Origin: HKCCE3408 sp038530555
Lineage (GTDB): Bacteria > Pseudomonadota > Alphaproteobacteria > Rhodobacterales > Rhodobacteraceae
Assembly: GCA_038530555.1 (NCBI GenBank)
Contig: JBCBCN010000001.1
Location: 741,739-805,738 of the forward strand
Length of the DNA stretch: 64,000 nucleotides
Direction of reading: 5' to 3'
Both the position numbers and the translations under genes were made by a program. The notes beneath the pieces were generated by a model. That model saw only the letters and a list, made by a program, of their open reading frames with translations. It searched no databases and was not told where the DNA came from. Positions 15,504 through 24,493 of this stretch are shown here, piece by piece. Every line of letters begins with the position of its first letter. The first letter of the stretch is position 1.

Positions 15504-17261
15504 ATGGCGAACACAGACACATCCTATAGCTCTCTGGATGCCTTTCGGGCCGTGGCGCGCCCCATCATGTGGACCATTTTTGTGTTCTCGATGGCGGTCA
15601 ACGCGCTGATGCTGACCGCGCCGCTTTACATGCTTCAGGTCTATGACCGCGTGCTTGGCAGCCGCTCGGAAGAGACGCTTTTGGCACTGTCGATCCTGGT
15701 CCTGTTTTTGATGACGATGATGGGCGTGCTCGATTATCTGCGCGGGCGCGTCTCGGCACGGGTGGGGGCGCAGTTGCAAGACGGGCTCGATGCTCGTGTC
15801 TTTTCGGCCGAGTTGAAGCGCGCCCGGCAATCCGGGCAAACCCAGACCGGCCTGCAGGACCTAGAAGCGGTGCAACGGCTTATGGCATCGCCTGTGTTCC
15901 TGTCGCTGTTCGATCTGCCTTGGACGCCGCTCTTTTTGGCCGCGATCTTCGTGTTTCATCCCTGGCTTGGATGGCTTGCTTTGTCGGGAGGCGGGGTCCT
16001 GATCGCCCTGGCGCTGCTTAATCAACGCCGCAACCGCGCGCCGTTGCGCGAGGCAGCAGCAGCGGCGCGGACGGCTGAGATAACCGCGCTCGGCTTGCAA
16101 AACGAGGCCGAGCTGGTGCGCAGCCTGGGCATGCAATCTTCGGTCTTTGCGCGCTGGCGGCAGGAGCGGAAAGCGTCTCTGGCCCTTGCGATGCAGGCCA
16201 GCGACGGGGTCGGCGGCTATACCACGGCAACCAAGACGCTGCGCATGGTGCTGCAATCGGCAATGCTGGGCCTCGGCGCCTATCTGGTACTGCAGAACCA
16301 GCTGACAGCAGGCGCTATGATCGCCGCCTCGATCCTGTTGGGCCGGGCCCTGGCGCCGATCGAACAGGTGATCGGTCAATGGGCGGCGGTGGACCGCGCC
16401 CGAGCAGGATGGTCCGGCTTGGTCGAGCTTCTGGAGGCTGTTCCAGAAGAGGCTCCGCGTCTGCCCCTGCCCCGGCCAAGTGCCGCGCTCAACGTCCATC
16501 AGCTCAGCCTTGTTCCGCCCGGCGATACAACGCCCGTGCTGCGCGGGGTCAGTTTTGCACTGCGCCCGGGCGAAGCGGTTGGCGTGATCGGCTCCTCAGG
16601 CGCGGGCAAGTCGTCCCTGGCCCGCGCGGTCATCGGTGTCTGGCCCCCTTCCGGAGGGCAGATCCGGCTCGATCACGCGTCTCTCGATCAGTTCGACGGA
16701 GATGTGCTGGGCCGTTTGATCGGGTATCTCCCGCAGCGCGTGGCGCTTTTTCCGGGCACGATCGCCGAGAACATAGCCCGGCTGGACCCCGGTGCCGATC
16801 CAGAGGCCATCGTCGCCGCCGCCAAGCGCGCCGACGCCCATGAGATGATCCTGCGCCAGCCCCTGGGCTATGATACGCCGACGGCAGGCCCCCAAGCGCG
16901 CCTTTCCGGGGGGCAGATCCAGCGTGTCGGCCTGGCTCGCGCGCTTTACGGTGACCCGGTCCTCCTGGTGCTCGATGAGCCCAACGCCAATCTCGATCAC
17001 GATGGCAGCCAAGCCCTCAACCGGGCTGTGCGTGACATGACGGCTTCCGGCGGCGCGGCCCTGATTATGGCGCACCGCCCTGCCGCGATCGAGGTTTGCG
17101 ACAAACTGCTGATGCTCGAGGGTGGACAAGTGAGGATGTTCGGCCCGCGCGAGGAGGTTTTGCGCAAAACCGTTCTCAACCATGCCGACTTGCAATCTAC
17201 CCAAGCGATGCCGGGTCGGGTGGCGGTGGACGAAAAGCCTTGGGCGGAGGTCGCATCATGA
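15504..17261 (+). CDS. type I secretion ABC transporter, permease-ATPase (PrtD/HlyB-like)
   Basis: An N-terminal membrane domain with about six hydrophobic segments (from residue 18) is fused to an ABC ATPase. Walker A is GSSGAGKSSLARA, the signature LSGGQIQRVGLARAL, Walker B VLLVLDEPNANLD and the switch His is in IMAHRPA. There is no N-terminal C39 peptidase domain, so the class is PrtD-like. I use the ATG at 15504 (585 residues). An in-frame ATG at 15414 would add 30 residues but has no ribosome-binding site. The stop overlaps the adaptor gene start. No RTX substrate or outer-membrane TolC gene is visible in the window. Confidence 0.85.
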   Translation: MANTDTSYSSLDAFRAVARPIMWTIFVFSMAVNALMLTAPLYMLQVYDRVLGSRSEETLLALSILVLFLMTMMGVLDYLRGRVSARVGAQLQDGLDARVFSAELKRARQSGQTQTGLQDLEAVQRLMASPVFLSLFDLPWTPLFLAAIFVFHPWLGWLALSGGGVLIALALLNQRRNRAPLREAAAAARTAEITALGLQNEAELVRSLGMQSSVFARWRQERKASLALAMQASDGVGGYTTATKTLRMVLQSAMLGLGAYLVLQNQLTAGAMIAASILLGRALAPIEQVIGQWAAVDRARAGWSGLVELLEAVPEEAPRLPLPRPSAALNVHQLSLVPPGDTTPVLRGVSFALRPGEAVGVIGSSGAGKSSLARAVIGVWPPSGGQIRLDHASLDQFDGDVLGRLIGYLPQRVALFPGTIAENIARLDPGADPEAIVAAAKRADAHEMILRQPLGYDTPTAGPQARLSGGQIQRVGLARALYGDPVLLVLDEPNANLDHDGSQALNRAVRDMTASGGAALIMAHRPAAIEVCDKLLMLEGGQVRMFGPREEVLRKTVLNHADLQSTQAMPGRVAVDEKPWAEVAS

Positions 17262-18562
17262 GCGAAGGGACCCAAGCCTGGTCGACCCGCGGCCCGATCC
17301 GTTGGGGCATTTTGATGCTGATTTTGCTTTTATGCGGCTTCGGCGGCTGGTCGATCCGCGCAAATATTGCGGGCGCGGTGATCGCACCCGGTCTGGTCGA
17401 AGTGGGCCAGAACCGGCAGGCCATCGAGCATCCCGATGGCGGTGTCGTCGCGCGGATCAATGTGCGCGAGGGCGATAGTGTCGAAGCCGGTGCCGTTCTG
17501 GTTGAACTCGACAGTGCCGATCTTGCCTCTGAGCTGACGATCACGCGCCGCCAACTGGTCGAGGTGCGGGCCCGCCGCGCGCGCCTGGAGGCCGAGCGGG
17601 ACGGCATGGATGAGTTGCTCTTTAGCCGCGATCTGATCGCCACCGCGCAAAGCGACCGGGAGATGAACGATATGCTGAGCGGTCAGGGCAATCTTTTTGC
17701 CGCGCGCCGCGACACTCTCACGCGCGAAACCGATCAGCTGGCCCGCCGTGCCTTGCAGATCGCCGATCAGATCCGCGGGCTCGAGGCCCAGCGTGACGCG
17801 CTCGTCGCGCAACGGGCGCTCGTGGGGGAGGATCTGGCCAATCAGCAAGCCCTGCTGGAGCGCGGCCTGGCGCAAAGCGCGCGGGTCATCCAGATCCAGC
17901 GTGAGGATGTGGGTCTTGCAGGCTCCATCGCCGAGATCGAGGCGTCGATCAGCGGCTCTCAAGGCCGCATTACCGAGATCGAGCTCGCCATCCTACAGGT
18001 CGAAACTGGCCGCCGAGAAGAGGCGATTGCCGAGTTGCGCGAGATCCGCGTGCAAGAAGAGGGCCTGATCGAGGAGGTCACAGCGCTTGAGCGGCGGTTG
18101 AGCCGGATGGAGATGCGCGCGCCCGTCTCTGGCGTGGTCTATGATCTGTCGATCCTCGGCCCGCAATCCGTCGTCCGGCCCGCAGAACCGGTGCTATTCC
18201 TGGTGCCACAAGACCGGCCATTGGTCATCTCGAGCCGGATCGAACTCATTGATATCGATCAGGTTTTCGTCGGTCAGGAAGCCAGCTTGCGGTTCTCGGC
18301 TTTCGATGCACGCCGCACGCCAGAAGTGTTCGGTCGCGTCACTCGGGTCTCGGCCGATGTGTTCCGAGATGAGGTTACGGGAGGCAGCTTTTATGAGGCC
18401 GAGCTTACGCTCGCACCCGGCGAGATTGAGCGGCTCGGTGACGCTCAGATCCTTCCGGGCATGCCGGTCGAGGCCTTTATCCGCACGCAGGACCGCTCGC
18501 CGCTCGCCTATTTCGTAGAACCGCTTGCCGCCTATTTCAATCGCGCCTTCCGCGAAGGCTAA
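17258..18562 (+). CDS. type I secretion membrane fusion protein (HlyD family)
   Basis: The 434-residue protein has one N-terminal membrane anchor (residues 12-30, ILMLILLLCGFGGWSIRA). A biotinyl-lipoyl-like half motif (EHPDGGVVARINVREGDSVEAGAVLVELD), a long coiled-coil hairpin (residues about 85-285) and the conserved C-terminal beta-barrel (MRAPVSGVVYDLSILGPQSVV, AYFVEPL) follow. It would bridge the ABC transporter in the inner membrane to an outer-membrane TolC-type channel. The start ATG overlaps the ABC gene stop (ATGA), so the pair is one translational unit. Confidence 0.87.
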   Translation: MSEGTQAWSTRGPIRWGILMLILLLCGFGGWSIRANIAGAVIAPGLVEVGQNRQAIEHPDGGVVARINVREGDSVEAGAVLVELDSADLASELTITRRQLVEVRARRARLEAERDGMDELLFSRDLIATAQSDREMNDMLSGQGNLFAARRDTLTRETDQLARRALQIADQIRGLEAQRDALVAQRALVGEDLANQQALLERGLAQSARVIQIQREDVGLAGSIAEIEASISGSQGRITEIELAILQVETGRREEAIAELREIRVQEEGLIEEVTALERRLSRMEMRAPVSGVVYDLSILGPQSVVRPAEPVLFLVPQDRPLVISSRIELIDIDQVFVGQEASLRFSAFDARRTPEVFGRVTRVSADVFRDEVTGGSFYEAELTLAPGEIERLGDAQILPGMPVEAFIRTQDRSPLAYFVEPLAAYFNRAFREG

Positions 18563-18614
18563 CGGTCCGGGCAGGCCACAAACGCGCTTGCAGCAAAACG
18601 GAGCAACGCGACCG

Positions 18615-20135
18615 TCAAGACGCGTTAAAATAGGTCTTAAACTCCTCCCGCAGCAAGTTCTTTTGTACCTTTCCCATAGTGTTCCGGGGAAGCTCCTCCC
18701 GGCTGACCATGGCCTTGGGCTGCTTATACTTGGCCAGCATCTGCCCCAGGTCTGCGCCGATCGCGTTCGGGTCCAGCGTCACGCCTGCCTCGGGCACCAG
18801 AACGGCGAAAACTGCCTCACCAAAATCATCATGCGGCACGCCGATCACCGCGCTCTCGCGCACACCGTCGACTGCGTCGAGCAGCTGTTCGACCTCTTTG
18901 GGATAGACGTTGAAGCCGCCCGAGATGATCAGATCCTTGCCGCGCCCGACGATCTGGACATAGCCCTTTTCATCGATGCGCCCGAGATCGCCGGTGATGA
19001 AAAACCCGTCCTGACGCAGCTCAGCGGCGGTCTTCTCAGGCATGTTCCAATAGCCCTGGAACACATTCGGGCCGCGCACTTCAATCTGGCCGATCTCGCC
19101 CTGTGGCAGCGGGTCACCGCTTTCGGGATCGGTGATCTTAAGCTCGACCTCCGGTAGCGACATACCGACCGTCCCCGCCCGGCGCGCGCCGTCATAGGGA
19201 TTGGTCGTGTTCATGCTGGTCTCGGTCATGCCGTAGCGCTCGAGGATCGCGTGGCCCGTGCGGTCGGCGAATTGCGCATGGGTCTCCGTCAAAAGCGGTG
19301 CGGAGCCCGACACGAAAAGGCGCATATGCGCCGTCGCCACCCGGTCGAGGCGCGAATCCGCCAGCAGGCGCGTATAAAAGGTCGGCACACCCATCATCGT
19401 CGTGGCGCTCGGAAGCGCCGCGAAGACCGCATCGAGGTCGAATTTCGGCAGGAACACCATCCGGCCGCCGGTCGCCAGAATGATGTTGCTGGCCACGAAC
19501 AGGCCATGGGTATGAAAGATCGGCAGCGCGTGGATCAGCACGTCGCCTTGCTCAAAACCCCATGCCCGGGCAAGACTTTCAGCGTTGGAGACCAGATTGC
19601 CGTGGCTGAGCATCGCTCCCTTGGAGCGACCCGTCGTGCCGGACGTATAAAGAAGCGCCGCCAAATCATCCGCGCGGCGCGGCACGGTTTGAAAATCGTA
19701 TTCCATCTCAGTGGCTTGCGCGATGAAGCTTCCGCCACCTGCGGTGTCCATCGTCTCTAGCTGCGTGCCCAGATCTTTGCATAGTTCGGCCAGACCTGCG
19801 GCCCTAGAGGGATCACAGACCATCAGGCGCGCGCTGCTATCGGAGAGGAAATAGCCGAGCTCAGCCTGAGTATAGGCCGGGTTGAGCGGCAGAAACACGA
19901 GGCCCGCCCGCGCACAGGCCGCATAAAGCGCGAGGGCAGCGGTCGATTTTTCGACCTGAGCCGCGACCCGGTCGCCCGGGACGAGGCCCAAGCGACGCAT
20001 AAGAGCAGCCATTTGCCCGGCCTGGCGCAAGAACCCGTCATAGGTGACATCTTCACCGCCAGGGCATTCGAGGAACAAATCTTGTCGGCCGTGATGAGGC
20101 GCGAGAAGCGTGTCATAGAGAAGATTTTCTTTCAT
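18615..20135 (-). CDS. matB: malonyl-CoA synthetase-like acyl-CoA ligase
   Basis: The 506-residue ANL-superfamily adenylate-forming enzyme has the P-loop LLYTSGTTGRSKGAML, A4 motif ALPIFHTHGLFVASN, A5 YGMTETSMNTTNPY and A7/A8 FFITGDLGRIDEKGYVQIVGRGKDLIISGG. The catalytic lysine is in PRNTMGKVQKN near the C-terminus. The arrangement IFHTHGLF and MTETSMNTTNP is typical of malonyl-CoA synthetase (MatB), which activates malonate with ATP and CoA. A medium-chain acyl ligase is the alternative. It is a single-gene unit, convergent with the secretion genes and divergent from the next cluster. Confidence 0.8.
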   Translation of the reverse strand: MKENLLYDTLLAPHHGRQDLFLECPGGEDVTYDGFLRQAGQMAALMRRLGLVPGDRVAAQVEKSTAALALYAACARAGLVFLPLNPAYTQAELGYFLSDSSARLMVCDPSRAAGLAELCKDLGTQLETMDTAGGGSFIAQATEMEYDFQTVPRRADDLAALLYTSGTTGRSKGAMLSHGNLVSNAESLARAWGFEQGDVLIHALPIFHTHGLFVASNIILATGGRMVFLPKFDLDAVFAALPSATTMMGVPTFYTRLLADSRLDRVATAHMRLFVSGSAPLLTETHAQFADRTGHAILERYGMTETSMNTTNPYDGARRAGTVGMSLPEVELKITDPESGDPLPQGEIGQIEVRGPNVFQGYWNMPEKTAAELRQDGFFITGDLGRIDEKGYVQIVGRGKDLIISGGFNVYPKEVEQLLDAVDGVRESAVIGVPHDDFGEAVFAVLVPEAGVTLDPNAIGADLGQMLAKYKQPKAMVSREELPRNTMGKVQKNLLREEFKTYFNAS

Positions 20136-20313
20136 GGCGGCGGCTTAACATACCGCCCGCCCTGCCTGCCATATCGCACGCGGCCTTTCCGAGCGGCGCG
20201 GCGTAGACCCCCGCGCGCCTCGTGGGCAGAGTTCCGGCTTGCGCCCTAATTGCTTTCGCGCTCTGATCCACCCCGGGCCATATGGGCCGCGCCGGAGGGG
20301 GAGACGCCAAGAC

Positions 20314-20550
20314 ATGACCCGTCTTTTCGTACAAATACGCTGTGCGCCGGGCACCACGTATGACGTGGCCCAAGCGATCGTGCTCAAGGAAATCCATGCT
20401 GAGCTCTATTCAACCAGCGGCGATTACGACCTGATGCTCAAGCTGCATGTGCCAGAGGGCGAGGATATCGGGCGCTTTGTGAATGACAATATCGCCCAGA
20501 TCGACGGGATTGAGCGAACGCTGACGACGCTGACATTCGCGGCGTTTTAG
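20314..20550 (+). CDS. stand-alone Lrp/AsnC ligand-binding (RAM) domain protein
   Basis: The 78-residue protein consists only of the effector-binding domain of Lrp/AsnC regulators (RCAPGTTYDVAQAI, GDYDLMLKLHVPEGEDIGRFV, GIERTLTTLTF) with no helix-turn-helix. A GGAGGGGGAGA tract precedes the ATG. Such single-domain proteins bind amino acids and may modulate full-length Lrp relatives. It stands 100 bp before the binding-protein gene of an amino-acid-type ABC transporter and may be cotranscribed with it. Confidence 0.8.
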   Translation: MTRLFVQIRCAPGTTYDVAQAIVLKEIHAELYSTSGDYDLMLKLHVPEGEDIGRFVNDNIAQIDGIERTLTTLTFAAF

Positions 20551-20650
20551 GCGTGGCGTTTTAATCCCTTTCGGGACGTCGATGAATTGCGGCCCAACGG
20601 GCCGAGGAAATGAAGTGCGGCCGCAAGGGTCGGGAACGAGGGAGAGAAAA

Positions 20651-21787
20651 ATGAAGTCACACCTTTTGGGCGCGGCAGCGATCGCGCTGGCCAGCGCTGG
20701 ACTGGCCCAGGCCGAGGTCAAGGTCGGCATGATCACCACGCTGTCGGGCGGCGGTGCCGGGCTCGGCATCGATGTACGCGACGGGTTTTTGCTGGCCATC
20801 GCGCAATCGGGCCGCGACGACATTGAAGTCATCGTGGAGGATGATCAGCGCGCACCCGACACGGCCGTGCAACTGGCCGACCGGATGATCCAGGCCGAGG
20901 ATGTCGACGTGCTCACGGGCATCATCTTTTCGAACCTGGCCATGGCCGTGGTGCCTGCGGCGGTGAACCAGGGCGTGATTTATCTCTCGCCCAATGCCGG
21001 GCCTTCGCAGCTGGCCGGGGCAGGCTGTCATGAGAATTATTTCAACGTGGCCTGGCAGAACGACAACCTGCACGAGGCGGCGGGCGCCTATGCCAACACG
21101 GCAGGCTATGAGAACAGCTTCATCCTGGCGCCGAACTATCCCGCGGGCGTCGACGCTCTGACGGGCTATCGCCGCTTTTACGACGGCGGGCTGTCGGGCG
21201 AGATCTTCACTGAGCTTGGTCAGACCGATTACGCGGCAGAGCTGGCGCAGATCCGCGCCTCGGGCGCCGACAGTGTCTACTTTTTCCTGCCCGGTGGCAT
21301 GGGCGTGGCCTTCGTCAAGCAATTCGACGATTCTGGCATCGATGTGCCGCTGCTCGGGCCCGCCTTTAGCTTTGACCAGGGCATTCTGGGCGCGGTGGGA
21401 GACGCAGCGCTTGGCGTGATCAACACGAGCCAATGGAACGCCGATCTCGACAACCCGACCAACGCGGCCTTTGTCGAGAGCTTTGTTGCGGAATACGACC
21501 GGCTCCCGTCGCTCTATGCCAGCCAGGGCTTTGACACGGCCAATCTGATGCTGTCGGCCTTGGCGGTGGCGGATCCGAGCGAGGATCAGGACACCTTCCG
21601 GGAGGCCCTTCGGGCGGCTGAGTTCGAGAGCACGCGCGGCGATTTCGCCTTTGGCCCGAACCAGCACCCGATCCAGGACATCTATGCCCGTGAGGTCATC
21701 CAAGACGGCGACATCATCACCAACCGCACCATCGGCCTCGCACTCAGCGATCACGCCGATGCCTATTCGGGTGAGTGCCAGATGTAG
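20651..21787 (+). CDS. ABC transporter substrate-binding protein, branched-chain amino acid type
   Basis: The 378-residue protein has a signal peptide cleaved after GLAQA (residue about 21). The mature part is a type I periplasmic binding protein of the LivJ/LivK family: VKVGMITTLSGGGAGLGIDVRDGF, ANTAGYENSFILAPNYPAG and SQGFDTANLMLSA. GAGGGAGAG precedes the ATG. The ligand cannot be read from the sequence; family members bind branched-chain amino acids, amides, urea or aromatic acids. It opens the five-gene transporter operon. Confidence 0.88.
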   Translation: MKSHLLGAAAIALASAGLAQAEVKVGMITTLSGGGAGLGIDVRDGFLLAIAQSGRDDIEVIVEDDQRAPDTAVQLADRMIQAEDVDVLTGIIFSNLAMAVVPAAVNQGVIYLSPNAGPSQLAGAGCHENYFNVAWQNDNLHEAAGAYANTAGYENSFILAPNYPAGVDALTGYRRFYDGGLSGEIFTELGQTDYAAELAQIRASGADSVYFFLPGGMGVAFVKQFDDSGIDVPLLGPAFSFDQGILGAVGDAALGVINTSQWNADLDNPTNAAFVESFVAEYDRLPSLYASQGFDTANLMLSALAVADPSEDQDTFREALRAAEFESTRGDFAFGPNQHPIQDIYAREVIQDGDIITNRTIGLALSDHADAYSGECQM

Positions 21788-21795
21788 CCAAGCAC

Positions 21796-21833
21796 GGCCC
21801 GTCGCCCCTGCCCTAGCGCTGGGGCGACGGGCC
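21796..21833 (+). promoter_or_regulatory. strong intergenic hairpin between binding protein and permease genes
   Basis: GGCCCGTCGCCCC (21796-21808) pairs without mismatch with GGGGCGACGGGCC (21821-21833) around a 12-base loop. There is no T tract, so a full rho-independent terminator is unlikely. In this position such stems usually stabilise the upstream mRNA or cause partial termination, so that binding protein exceeds permease. Confidence 0.8.
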
Positions 21834-21853
21834 CGCTAGCGTATCCCGACGCC

Positions 21854-22771
21854 ATGTCCGCAATCCTGATCGTGGAGCAGATCCTCAACGGGCTTCAGCT
21901 CGGGGTGATGCTGTTTTTGATGGCCGCAGGCCTGACGCTGATCTTTGGCGTGATGGGTCTAATCAACTTAGCCCATGGCTCCCTTTATATGGTCGGCGCG
22001 TTCTTTGCGGCTTGGATCTCGGGCCTGACCGGCTCATTCCTTCTGGGCCTTGCAGCGGCCCTAGCGGCGGCGGCACTGGCCGGGGCCATTGTTGAGATGG
22101 TGGTGATCCGGCGGCTCTATGCGGCGCCACATCTCGACCAGGTCTTGGCGACCTTCGCGTTGATCTTGATCTTTTCGGAGGGCACGCGGTTTCTCTTTGG
22201 TTCATTTCCGCTCTTTCTCGACACGCCGGATTGGCTGTCAGGGCCGGTCACGCTGCCCGGCGGGATCGCCTATCCGCGCTACCGGCTTGCCTTGATCGTT
22301 GTGGGCCTTGCCGTCGCTCTGGCGCTCTGGGGCTTGACGCAGCGCACGCGGCTGGGCGTTCAGATCCGCGCCGGCGCCGATGACAGGGAGATGATCGCAG
22401 CACTTGGTGTGGATATCTCCAAGCTCTACACCCTCGTCTTCGCCCTTGGCGCGGCGCTCGCCGGTCTGGCCGGGGCGCTCGTGGGCGCGATCCAATCGGT
22501 GCAAGTGGGCATGGGTGAGCCGGTCTTGATCCTGGCCTTCGTGGTGATCGTGATTGGCGGCATCGGCTCGATCCGCGGCGCTTTTGTAGGCGCACTTCTG
22601 GTGGGTCTCATCGACACGCTGGGCGGCGTTTTCCTGCCGGAGCTTTTCAGCCTGTTCATGGAGCGGGGGGCCGCGCAACAAACCGGCTCCGCTCTGGCGT
22701 CGATGGGGATCTACGTGCTCATGGGCCTCGTGCTGATCTGGCGTCCCACGGGCCTGTTCGGGCGCACGTGA
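21854..22771 (+). CDS. livH: branched-chain amino acid-type ABC permease, LivH family
   Basis: The 305-residue integral membrane protein has about eight hydrophobic segments. It carries the LivH hallmarks FGVMGLINLAHGSLYMVGAF near the N-terminus, LGVDISKLYTLVFALGAALAGLAGALVG and VVIVIGGIGSIRGAFVGALLVG. It forms the inner-membrane channel together with the LivM-like protein. Its stop overlaps the next start (22768-22771). The symbol marks the family; the substrate is unknown. Confidence 0.87.
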   Translation: MSAILIVEQILNGLQLGVMLFLMAAGLTLIFGVMGLINLAHGSLYMVGAFFAAWISGLTGSFLLGLAAALAAAALAGAIVEMVVIRRLYAAPHLDQVLATFALILIFSEGTRFLFGSFPLFLDTPDWLSGPVTLPGGIAYPRYRLALIVVGLAVALALWGLTQRTRLGVQIRAGADDREMIAALGVDISKLYTLVFALGAALAGLAGALVGAIQSVQVGMGEPVLILAFVVIVIGGIGSIRGAFVGALLVGLIDTLGGVFLPELFSLFMERGAAQQTGSALASMGIYVLMGLVLIWRPTGLFGRT

Positions 22772-23751
22772 TGCAGGAGCGTTGGATCAATATCGCCGTT
22801 CTGGCGGGCCTCGTCCTGCTGCCGCTGGGCGCGCATCTGGCTGATCAGCCGTTTACAATCACACTGGCCACGAAGGCGGTGATCCTGGCACTGGCGGCTT
22901 CGGGTCTCAATATCGCGCTTGGGTTCGGGGGCATGGTCAGCTTTGGGCACGCGGCCTTTTTCGGGCTGGGCGGCTATGCGATGGGCATTCTCGCCTTCCA
23001 CGCTCAGACCTTCACGCCGCTCGAGGTGGCCGGGCTCAACTTCGCGGGCACAAAATCCATGCCGGTGATCTGGCTGGTCGCGGTCTTGATCAGTGCTGCG
23101 GCGGCCTGGCTGATCGGGCTTTTGTCGCTGAGGACGGGCGGCGTTTATTTCATCATGATCACGCTCGCCTTCGGGCAGATGTTTTTCTATTTCGCAATCT
23201 CCTGGTCTGCCTATGGCGGCGAGGACGGTCTGTCGATCTATCTGCGCAACGGCTTTCCCGGCCTAAACACGCTTGTTCCATTGCAGTTCTACGGCCTGTG
23301 CCTCGCACTGCTGTTGCTGTGTCTGCTCTTGATCGCAAGGCTGCGCGCCTCGCCTTTTGGCCTCGCGCTCAATGCCGCGCGGCAAACGCCAAGCCGGGTC
23401 GAGGCGGCGGGGCTTGACCCACGTCGGCTCAAGCTTGCTGCCTTCACCCTGTCGGGCGCGATGACGGGTCTGGCCGGGGCGCTTTTCGCTGATCTCAACC
23501 GCTTCGTCTCGCCTAGCATGTTCGACTGGCACCTCTCGGGGGAGTTGATCGTCCTGGTCATTATCGGCGGTGTGGGGCGGCTGATGGGTCCGGTGATTGG
23601 GGCCTGCGTGTTCGTCGCGTTGGAGCATCACCTGGGCGGTCTGACCGACTTTTGGCACGTGTTTCTGGGCCTGATCCTGCTTGGGCTGGTCCTGTTTGGG
23701 CGCGGCGGGGTGATCGGGCTTCTGACCGGCAAAGAGGCGGTCCATGTCTGA
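22768..23751 (+). CDS. livM: branched-chain amino acid-type ABC permease, LivM family
   Basis: The 327-residue membrane protein carries the family motifs LNIALGFGGMVSFGHAAFFGLGGYAMG (given here as one recognisable block near residues 50-75), LRASPFGLALNAARQTPSRVEAAG and LIVLVIIGGVGRLMGPVIGA. It pairs with the LivH-like subunit. The ATG overlaps the previous stop, and the C-terminal end overlaps the LivG start (23744-23751). Confidence 0.87.
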   Translation: MMQERWINIAVLAGLVLLPLGAHLADQPFTITLATKAVILALAASGLNIALGFGGMVSFGHAAFFGLGGYAMGILAFHAQTFTPLEVAGLNFAGTKSMPVIWLVAVLISAAAAWLIGLLSLRTGGVYFIMITLAFGQMFFYFAISWSAYGGEDGLSIYLRNGFPGLNTLVPLQFYGLCLALLLLCLLLIARLRASPFGLALNAARQTPSRVEAAGLDPRRLKLAAFTLSGAMTGLAGALFADLNRFVSPSMFDWHLSGELIVLVIIGGVGRLMGPVIGACVFVALEHHLGGLTDFWHVFLGLILLGLVLFGRGGVIGLLTGKEAVHV

Positions 23752-24493
23752 GACGGTTCTGCGCATCGAGGGGCTCAGCAAAGCGTTCGGCGCGCTTCGG
23801 GCCACCCAAGACGTCTCACTCAGCCTTGAGCCCGGCGAGATCCACGCAATAATCGGGCCAAACGGGGCGGGCAAATCCACGCTGATCAAACAGATCTGCG
23901 GCAACCTTGCGTCCGATCGCGGCCAGGTCTGGCTCGGAGGGCAGGAGGTCAGCGGTTGGAGCACTCAGGCCCGCGCCCAGGCCGGTCTGGCGCGCACCTT
24001 TCAAATCTCCGAGCTTGCGATGGAGGACAGCGTCTTGGAGAACGCGGTGCTGGGCGCGATCGGGGCTTTGGGGCGTGCCCGGGGGATCTGGCGGCCCGCA
24101 TTGGGGATGAAAGCTCTGCGACAGCGGGCCGAGGCCGCACTGGCGCGCGTGGGACTTGCGGCGGAGGCAGGGCGGCGCTGCGCCGATCTCAGCCACGGCC
24201 AACGCCGCCAGCTCGAAGTTGCCCTGGCCTTGACGCTCACACCCCGTGCCTTCGTCATGGATGAGCCGATGGCGGGCCTGGGGGCCGAAGGCTCGCGCGT
24301 GATGACGTATTTTCTCGATGGTCTGCGCCAGGAGGCGCCGATCCTCTTGGTCGAGCACGATATGGACGCCGCCTTCGCCTTGGCCGACCGGATCAGCGTC
24401 CTGGTCTCGGGCCGGATCATCGCCAGCGGCACCGGCGCGGAAATCCGCGCAAGCCAGGCGGTGCGGGACGCCTATCTCGGGGACGCGGCATGA
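23744..24493 (+). CDS. livG: branched-chain amino acid-type ABC ATPase, LivG family
   Basis: The 249-residue ATPase has Walker A IGPNGAGKSTLIKQI, signature LSHGQRRQLEVALAL, Walker B AFVMDEPMAGLGAEG and switch His in LLVEHDMDAAF. LSHGQ in place of LSGGQ and the short, alanine-rich middle are typical of LivG proteins. Both flanking genes overlap it by a few bases, so the transporter genes are translationally coupled. Confidence 0.87.
   Translation: MSETVLRIEGLSKAFGALRATQDVSLSLEPGEIHAIIGPNGAGKSTLIKQICGNLASDRGQVWLGGQEVSGWSTQARAQAGLARTFQISELAMEDSVLENAVLGAIGALGRARGIWRPALGMKALRQRAEAALARVGLAAEAGRRCADLSHGQRRQLEVALALTLTPRAFVMDEPMAGLGAEGSRVMTYFLDGLRQEAPILLVEHDMDAAFALADRISVLVSGRIIASGTGAEIRASQAVRDAYLGDAA

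Noticed and set aside
20657..21754. Minus-strand open frame of 365 codons
   Set aside because: It is antisense to the binding-protein gene and has no recognisable domain.
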